The notes under the pieces: model-generated
Told to the model about the DNA's origin: nothing
Seen by the model: only the letters and a program-made list of their open reading frames with translations
Database searches by the model: none
Position numbers and translations under genes: made by a program
NCBI GenBank assembly: GCA_040902885.1
Contig: JBBDWK010000053.1
Location: 1-27,576 of the forward strand
Source: JBBDWK01 sp040902885
GTDB lineage: Bacteria; Acidobacteriota; Terriglobia; Bryobacterales; Bryobacteraceae
Reading direction: 5' to 3'
Length of the DNA: 27,576 nt
Part shown: positions 22,570-27,576 of the stretch, piece by piece
How the letters are laid out: each line of letters starts with the position of its first letter
Position numbering within the stretch: the stretch's first letter is position 1

Positions 22570-25269
22570 ATGAGGATCTTGCGAATCCTGAGATTGCGTT
22601 TGCGCTCGTTGTTCGCCCGTTCCACGGCGGAGGCGGAAGCGCGAAGAGAGATGGATCTGCACGTGGAGCAACTGATGCGGGAGAAACTTGCGGCCGGGAT
22701 GGCGCCGGCCGAAGCCCGTTCGGCCGCGCTGCGGGAAATGGGCAACCTCGGGCAGCTTGCAGATCGGTCGCGCGACGCGCGGGGCGTGCGCTATCTGCAC
22801 GATCTTGCCGACGATCTCGGCTTTGCGCTGCGTCTGCTACGCAAGTCTCCGGCGTTCACCGCGGTATCGGTCTTGTCGCTCGGACTCGGCATCGGTGCAA
22901 ACACGGCGATCTTCACGCTGATCAAACGGTCGTACCTGGAGATGCTTCCCGTGCGCGATCCGGAACAGATGGTTCGAATTACACGCTCCAACATAAACTC
23001 CCCCGAATCGAGCTCGTTCACTTATCCGTTGTATCGGGAGATGAGGGAAGCGCCGGCGCCTTTTGAGGGCCTGATTTGCACTGCTGGCGGCCTTGTCTCA
23101 TTGGTAGGCGCCGATGGCGTCGCGGCCGAGTCGATTTCGATTCAACTTGTGTCGGGCAATTTTCACCAGTTGCTAGGAGTCCGGCCGCTGGTGGGGCGCC
23201 TGTTCACGCCGGATGACGATCGTCATCCGGGCGCCCATCCAGTCATCGTGCTGAGCCATAACTATTGGCGGAGGCGGTTTGCGTCCGATCCTGAAATCGT
23301 GGGCAAGAGGGTTCGTGTCAACACGCATCCGATGACGGTGATCGGCGTGTCGCCGCCCGGCTTCGACGGCCTCGGCCATGGTTGGTCTCCCGACGCGGTG
23401 ATACCCGTGATGATGCAGGCGCAGGTTTATCAGTCACGGTCGTCATTGGAAGACCGGGAGCATTGGTGGCTGAATGTCGCCGGCCGCCTCAAGGTAGGAA
23501 CAACGCACCGCCAGGCGGAACTCGCGCTGTTGCCACAGGTCCGGGCCTACTTTCAAGAGCGCACGCAACAGCCCGGAACATCCGCGTACGTTCGGAGCAT
23601 GTACGAATCCAACCGGGTCCAGGTGCGTCCCATGGCAACCGGCTGGCACAGAGATCCGGCGTCGGCGGCGAACTCGATGGCATTGCTTGGCATCACCGGC
23701 ATCGTCCTTTTCGCCGCCTGCCTGAACCTCGCCAACCTCCTGCTGGCGCGGGCGTCGGCGCGGAGGAGCGAGATAGCCATGCGGCTGGCGCTGGGGGCGG
23801 GACGGTTTCGCCTGCTTCGCCAGCTTCTGACCGAGAGCCTCTTGTTGGCGGTCCTGGGCGCCGGATTCGGGTTGGCGCTCGCTTTCGCATCGGGACCGTT
23901 CGTGCTGAGGCTGGCCAAAGGCGACGACCCGCAACTCACCCAGAGCGCCATGCCGGACTTGACGGTGCTGCTGTTCACCCTTGCGGTAGCCACGGTCTGC
24001 GGAGTGCTGTTTGGTCTTGCGCCGGCCTGGCAGGCGGCGCGCATGGAGTTGAATCAAGGCATCGGTGCGCGCCGTACCGCGGCGGGAACCAAGCTGCTCG
24101 GCCGGAAGATGCTATTGAGCGCCCAGATCGCGCTGACCCTTCTTTTGCTGGCCGGCGCCGGCCTGTTCGTGCGCACCTTGCGCAACATGCGGACAGCCGA
24201 CCTTGGTTTCGCACCGGAGCATCTCCTCCAACTCACGTTGATGCCCAGGAACGCCGGGTACTCCAATGCCCAGGTGCTCCCATACATGCATCAAACGATT
24301 GAGCGCATTCGAAGCGTTCCGGGCGTCCGATCCGCTTCCCTGGCCGCGGTGCCCGTGATGGCGAATGGCAGTTGGGGCAGCGCGCTCAGGATACAGGGCG
24401 TCACGATTCCGGAAAACCAGCGTGGACCGGATCGCAATGCGGTTGGTCCCCGCTACTTTTCCACCATGGGCATTCCGATGGTGCTTGGCCGCGAGTTCGA
24501 CGAGCGCGACGGCGAGGCTGCCCCGAAGGTCGCGATTGTCAATGAGGCCTTTGTGCGTTTCTACTTCGGCAATCAGAACCCGCTCGGGCGCCGCATCGAT
24601 CAGGGAGGCGACCCGAAGGAGCCTCCCAGGTTCACCATTGTCGGTGTTGCCAAGGACGGCAAGTACCGGGGCGTGCGCGACGAAACGACCCGCTTCTGGT
24701 ACATACCGGTTGACCAGTCCACCATGCGCAATTTCCTCACGGTCTACGTCCGGACGACTGGCGACCCGGCGCGCGCCATCGCCGGCGTGCGGCGAGCGAT
24801 TGCGGATGTGGATGCGAACGTAGCCGCTCTGAACGTCCGGACGCTCGAAGCGCAAATCGCGGAAGGGCAGCGCTTTGAGCGCATGATCGCGTGGCTGGCC
24901 GCATTCTTCGGCGTGCTGGCCGCCGCGCTCGCCGCGATCGGACTCTATGGAATCCTTTCTTATCTCGTCAACCAGCGGCAGCGCGAGATCGGTGTCAGGC
25001 TCGCACTGGGAGCAACACCTATGGCCGTCGCGAGGCTGGTTGTGTCGAGCGTTGCCGCCTGGACGGCCCTGGGGATTGTGCTGGCGCTGCCAGCCATCTA
25101 CTACGGATCGAATGCCGTGCGCGATATTCTGTTCGAGGTTCGGCCCATGGATCCCCTGGCGCTGCTTTGCGCGGCCGGGACGCTTGCGGGAGTTGCCTCA
25201 TTGGCGGCGTGGCTGCCGGCCCGGCGCGCCGCCTCAGTCGAGCCGGCGGTCGCGCTGCGCATCGAGTGA
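22570..25269 (+). CDS. ABC transporter permease, acidobacterial duplicated orphan permease (ADOP) type
   Basis: An 899-residue MacB/FtsX-type inner-membrane protein. The N-terminal ~90 residues carry the ADOP-associated soluble helix region (EMDLHVEQLMREKLAAGM). TM1 at about 95-118 (SVLSLGLGIGANTAIFTLI) is followed by a first MacB-type periplasmic domain (about 130-360), then a first FtsX block (367-490, ALLGITGIVLFAACLNLANLLLA, with the cytoplasmic SEIAMRLALGAG loop). A second unit follows: TM at about 513-537 (MLLSAQIALTLLLLAGAGLF), a second periplasmic domain (545-770), and a second FtsX block (772-899) with the REIGVRLALGAT loop. The doubled architecture is diagnostic of ADOP proteins. 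No dedicated ATPase gene is adjacent, as expected for 'orphan' permeases. Substrate unknown. Terminates in PAVALRIE, a common end for this family. Confidence 0.94.
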   Translation: MRILRILRLRLRSLFARSTAEAEARREMDLHVEQLMREKLAAGMAPAEARSAALREMGNLGQLADRSRDARGVRYLHDLADDLGFALRLLRKSPAFTAVSVLSLGLGIGANTAIFTLIKRSYLEMLPVRDPEQMVRITRSNINSPESSSFTYPLYREMREAPAPFEGLICTAGGLVSLVGADGVAAESISIQLVSGNFHQLLGVRPLVGRLFTPDDDRHPGAHPVIVLSHNYWRRRFASDPEIVGKRVRVNTHPMTVIGVSPPGFDGLGHGWSPDAVIPVMMQAQVYQSRSSLEDREHWWLNVAGRLKVGTTHRQAELALLPQVRAYFQERTQQPGTSAYVRSMYESNRVQVRPMATGWHRDPASAANSMALLGITGIVLFAACLNLANLLLARASARRSEIAMRLALGAGRFRLLRQLLTESLLLAVLGAGFGLALAFASGPFVLRLAKGDDPQLTQSAMPDLTVLLFTLAVATVCGVLFGLAPAWQAARMELNQGIGARRTAAGTKLLGRKMLLSAQIALTLLLLAGAGLFVRTLRNMRTADLGFAPEHLLQLTLMPRNAGYSNAQVLPYMHQTIERIRSVPGVRSASLAAVPVMANGSWGSALRIQGVTIPENQRGPDRNAVGPRYFSTMGIPMVLGREFDERDGEAAPKVAIVNEAFVRFYFGNQNPLGRRIDQGGDPKEPPRFTIVGVAKDGKYRGVRDETTRFWYIPVDQSTMRNFLTVYVRTTGDPARAIAGVRRAIADVDANVAALNVRTLEAQIAEGQRFERMIAWLAAFFGVLAAALAAIGLYGILSYLVNQRQREIGVRLALGATPMAVARLVVSSVAAWTALGIVLALPAIYYGSNAVRDILFEVRPMDPLALLCAAGTLAGVASLAAWLPARRAASVEPAVALRIE

Positions 25270-25353
25270 TCGCCTGAATCTGTGGAGATTCGAACATTTG
25301 CCCGCGGCGCGAAGATGCTGTCCCTGACAACGGGGCGCTAAGCTGAAATCGGC

Positions 25354-26103
25354 ATGATTCGCAGCATCAAGGAATTGACCGGCTACAGCATCCGCGCCAC
25401 CGATGGCGATATCGGCGCGGCCAGCGACTTTTACTTCGACGACCTGGAGTGGAAGCTTCGCTATCTGGTGGTGAATACCGAGGACTGGCTGCCGGGCAGG
25501 GAAGTGCTCATTTCGCCTGTGGCCGTCGGGCAGCCCAACTGGGGCGTCCGCATGATCCCCGTGAACCTCACGCGGCGGCAGGTTGAGACCAGTCCCGATG
25601 TGGGTACGGACCGGCCCGTCTCGCGCGTTCAGGAAGAGCAGATGACGGGGTATTACGGGTGGCCGGTGTATTGGGATATCGGAGCGATTTACGCCCCGCC
25701 TCCGATGGATTACACGCCCGAATACGTGCCGCCCGTGGAAGGCGCGCGGCCGGAGCGGGAGCGGCCGGTTGATCCGCACTTGCGCAGCGCACGCGATTTG
25801 ATGGGCTACTATATCGAGGCTGCCGGCGGGGACATAGGCCACGTCGACGACCTTCTTCTGGACGACGAGAGTTGGGCGGTGCGCTTTCTGGTCATCGATA
25901 CCAGCAATTGGTGGATCGGAAAGAAGGTGCTCATCGCGCCGGATTGGGCGCAGCGCATTAGCTGGGAGGACCGGAGAGTCTACGTCAGTCTGGAGAAGGA
26001 ACAGATCCGCGGCGCGCCCGAGTTCGATCCGTCGCAGCCCGTCGACAGAGAGTACGAGCGGCGGCTGTACGAATACTACGGGCGCCGCTCCTGGCATGCC
26101 TAA
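25354..26103 (+). CDS. Double PRC-barrel domain protein
   Basis: A 249-residue protein with two PRC-barrel domains. The first (about 1-85) contains LTGYSIRATDGDIGAASDFYFDD, WKLRYLVVNT and REVLISPVAV; the second (about 143-225) repeats LMGYYIEAAGGDIGHVDDLLLDD, WAVRFLVIDT and KKVLIAPDWA. A proline- and tyrosine-rich linker (100-135) separates them, and the end is rich in Tyr/Arg. PRC barrels occur in ribosome maturation factor RimM and in photosynthetic reaction-centre H subunits; stand-alone soluble versions are often linked to stress or membrane-protein contexts, but no defined role can be given here. No signal peptide, so probably cytoplasmic. ATG at 25354 has only a weak AAGCTGAA upstream. 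An 84-nt gap follows the permease gene. Confidence 0.88.
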   Translation: MIRSIKELTGYSIRATDGDIGAASDFYFDDLEWKLRYLVVNTEDWLPGREVLISPVAVGQPNWGVRMIPVNLTRRQVETSPDVGTDRPVSRVQEEQMTGYYGWPVYWDIGAIYAPPPMDYTPEYVPPVEGARPERERPVDPHLRSARDLMGYYIEAAGGDIGHVDDLLLDDESWAVRFLVIDTSNWWIGKKVLIAPDWAQRISWEDRRVYVSLEKEQIRGAPEFDPSQPVDREYERRLYEYYGRRSWHA

Positions 26104-26433
26104 AAGGGGAAGTGTCGCAACTTCGGAAATCGCGGCATGACTCCTCTGGCTACGTACAGTGGCCCTGCGTTTGCATGATTATAGGAACGACACAGATCGA
26201 GGAAGGGTTTTGCTGTTTCCCCTTCCGAATCGCGGACCGAAGGAGGACGGCGACAGGGAAGCGACGGTCTACAACGTGATACTGCGATCAGGCGGTGATT
26301 TGGTGGTGCATGCGAGGTTCTTGCCGTCTCCCTCGCTCAATGGCCAGCTCCGGGAACGGTAAAATCGTTCACGAAGAACAGCTCGGGGCGCCAACACGGA
26401 AGTCGCCGAATCGTCGCCCATCGCAGGCTAATC
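26104..26433. other. Gap without a convincing gene
   Basis: This 330-nt stretch holds one plus-strand open frame of 67 codons (GTG at 26159 to 26362) with no recognisable motif, no clear Shine-Dalgarno and no homology I recognise; I do not call it. A TAAAAT at 26360-26365 could serve as a -10 for the downstream glycosyltransferase, but without a convincing -35. A small GAAGT/ACTTC inverted repeat lies near the start. The stretch and the gene after it look less GC rich than the rest of the window. Confidence 0.5.
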
Positions 26434-27576
26434 GTGAGTCGTCTCCAATTCATCAGCGCGATCCCACAGAACGTTCACAGAGGGAGCGGATGTTATGTAG
26501 GGACTCGAACTCTGATAGATGGACTGCGCCGGTTGGGAACCGGCGTAGAAATGGTCAGGCCGCAAATCCAGGTGCCTTTCTTCACGGCTACGCGGGTCCT
26601 GTTCAACGAAGCATTGCGCTGGCGCGAGTTCGACGCCGACGCAACAATCGGAATCGACGCTGACGGCTACGCCATCGCTGGAAGGCCGAATTCGCCGCCT
26701 CATGTTGCCTGCATTAAAGGCGTCATCGGCGATGCGGTTCGTTTTGAAACCGGCGTCACGCGCGCTAGTATGGCGTTTCATTCCCGGCTGGAAGCGAAGA
26801 ATGCGCGCCGCGCCGATCTCGTCATCACCATAAGCCGGTACTGTGCCGAGCGTATCGAAGAGCTCTATAACGTAAGAGGCGCAGTCGTTGTACCGGAGGT
26901 CATCGATCTCAATGCTTGGCGCCACTTATTCGATTCAATCCCTGCCAGGTCGGAGGGGGACAGGTTCACCGTCCTGTCCGTGTGCCGTTTTTACCCCCGA
27001 AAGAGTCTCGACATTCTGCTCCGAGCTGCCGCGCAATTGCGCGAAACGATTCCACAGCTCGAGATTCGAATCGTCGGCAATGGGCCGCAGTACAAGAGAC
27101 TGCAAGGGATCTGCACTGAATTGCGCCTCGAAAGCATCGTGCACTGGCTCGGGGATCTGACGCTCGCGAGATTGGCCGAGGAATATAAGCGCGCGCATGT
27201 ATTTTGCTTGCCCAGTCGTCAAGAAGGCTTTGGCATCGTCTTTTTGGAAGCGATGGCGGCTGGCAAAGCAATTGTGGCGGTACGCGCCGGGGCCGTCCCG
27301 GAGGTGGTACGTAACGGAATTCTCGTGGAGCCTGAAAGCCCTGAGGCACTGGCCGACGGCATCGTTCGGCTTTATCGCGACCCGTACCTTTGCAGTTCGC
27401 TCGCCTCGGCTGGGCGCCGGGACGTCGAGCAATTCGATGTGCCTGGCGTTGCAGGATTATTCTTATCGGAGGTCGCTAAGGTCGTGCCGGAAATGGCGGC
27501 CGGGAGTCGAACATGCGAACCCACTAGTGTCCGGCTAAAAGTCGAACAGAATCAACTGCTTGCCGGAATCGACTAA
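26434..27576 (+). CDS. GT4-family glycosyltransferase
   Basis: A 380-residue retaining glycosyltransferase of the GT4/GT-B type (Glycos_transf_1). The C-terminal nucleotide-sugar domain is clear: VLSVCRFYPRKSLDILLRA (180-198; K190 is the conserved phosphate-binding lysine), IRIVGNGPQYKRL (211-223), VHWLGDL (236-242), and the E-x7-E motif in EGFGIVFLEAMAAGKAIV (264-281; E264 and E272), then GAVPEVVRNGILVEPESPEALADGI. The N-terminal acceptor domain (1-170) is more divergent. It is likely a cytoplasmic enzyme building an exopolysaccharide or O-antigen. GTG start at 26434 with GCAGG about 8 nt upstream. The last ~25 residues (from about 356) are unlike the usual GT4 end, and the stop codon is the last three bases of the window; see findings. 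No neighbours are visible to the right. Confidence 0.88.
   Translation: MSRLQFISAIPQNVHRGSGCYVGTRTLIDGLRRLGTGVEMVRPQIQVPFFTATRVLFNEALRWREFDADATIGIDADGYAIAGRPNSPPHVACIKGVIGDAVRFETGVTRASMAFHSRLEAKNARRADLVITISRYCAERIEELYNVRGAVVVPEVIDLNAWRHLFDSIPARSEGDRFTVLSVCRFYPRKSLDILLRAAAQLRETIPQLEIRIVGNGPQYKRLQGICTELRLESIVHWLGDLTLARLAEEYKRAHVFCLPSRQEGFGIVFLEAMAAGKAIVAVRAGAVPEVVRNGILVEPESPEALADGIVRLYRDPYLCSSLASAGRRDVEQFDVPGVAGLFLSEVAKVVPEMAAGSRTCEPTSVRLKVEQNQLLAGID

Noticed and set aside
25276..25291. 6-bp inverted repeat GAATCT/AGATTC after the permease gene
   Set aside because: Short stem with A/T pairs and no T-tract; too weak to call a terminator.
26108..26124. GAAGT/ACTTC inverted repeat at the start of the 330-nt gap
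   Set aside because: Five-base-pair stem with a 6-nt loop and no T-tract; chance occurrence is likely.
26159..26362. 67-codon open frame before the glycosyltransferase
   Set aside because: GTG start, no ribosome-binding site, no motif, short enough to arise by chance.
1..27576. CRISPR arrays, tRNA or rRNA genes, complete insertion sequences, toxin-antitoxin or defence genes
   Set aside because: No regularly spaced repeats, cloverleaf-like sequence, transposase, nuclease or toxin motif was seen on either strand.

Overview
The window looks like chromosomal DNA from a GC-rich member of the Acidobacteriota, most likely near the Solibacter/Bryobacter lineage. The basis is gene content. There are two very large Oar-like TonB-dependent receptors with an N-terminal carboxypeptidase-regulatory domain. 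A PadR regulator sits directly in front of an ~900-residue ABC permease of the acidobacterial duplicated orphan permease (ADOP) type. There is also an EF-type sugar isomerase-like protein with an N-terminal export signal. This assignment is inference; the window holds no rRNA or tRNA.

Layout. (1) 1-5082, minus strand: a same-direction run in the order secreted sugar-isomerase-like TIM barrel, LolD/MacB-type ABC ATPase, ClpC unfoldase, and a secreted M20 peptidase cut by the left window edge. (2) 5136-6287, plus: an exported TPR protein with a candidate leaderless promoter. (3) 6434-13496, plus: two tandem Oar-like outer-membrane receptors; the second has an excellent sigma70-type promoter in the gap. 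(4) 13504-13564: a long near-perfect palindrome resembling a REP/MITE-type element. (5) 13586-16466, plus: a POTRA-less Omp85-type barrel protein, followed after 4 nt by a predicted secreted protein with kinase-like motifs. (6) 16475-21302, minus: a tight three-gene set (methyltransferase with a C-terminal extension, beta-helix lipoprotein, GT-C-like membrane protein with a discoidin-like domain), joined by apparent TTG starts immediately after the preceding stop codons. (7) 21323-22195, plus: a divergent Wzt-like protein whose ATPase half has collapsed while the carbohydrate-binding C-terminus remains. (8) 22230-25269: padR and the ADOP permease. (9) 25354-26103: a double PRC-barrel protein. 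(10) 26104-26433: a gap without a convincing gene. (11) 26434-27576: a GT4 glycosyltransferase ending exactly at the window edge, with an odd tail.

How the genes may work together. Regions 3-7 are dominated by the cell envelope: uptake receptors, an outer-membrane barrel with an exported kinase-like partner, and a probable surface-glycan group (GT-C enzyme, beta-helix lipoprotein, methyltransferase, Wzt-like glycan-binding protein). The two best candidates for undescribed biology are the Omp85-type barrel plus exported kinase-like pair (13586-16466) and the ATPase-dead Wzt-like protein divergent from the methyltransferase operon (21323-22195). The functional links are inferences from adjacency and motifs.
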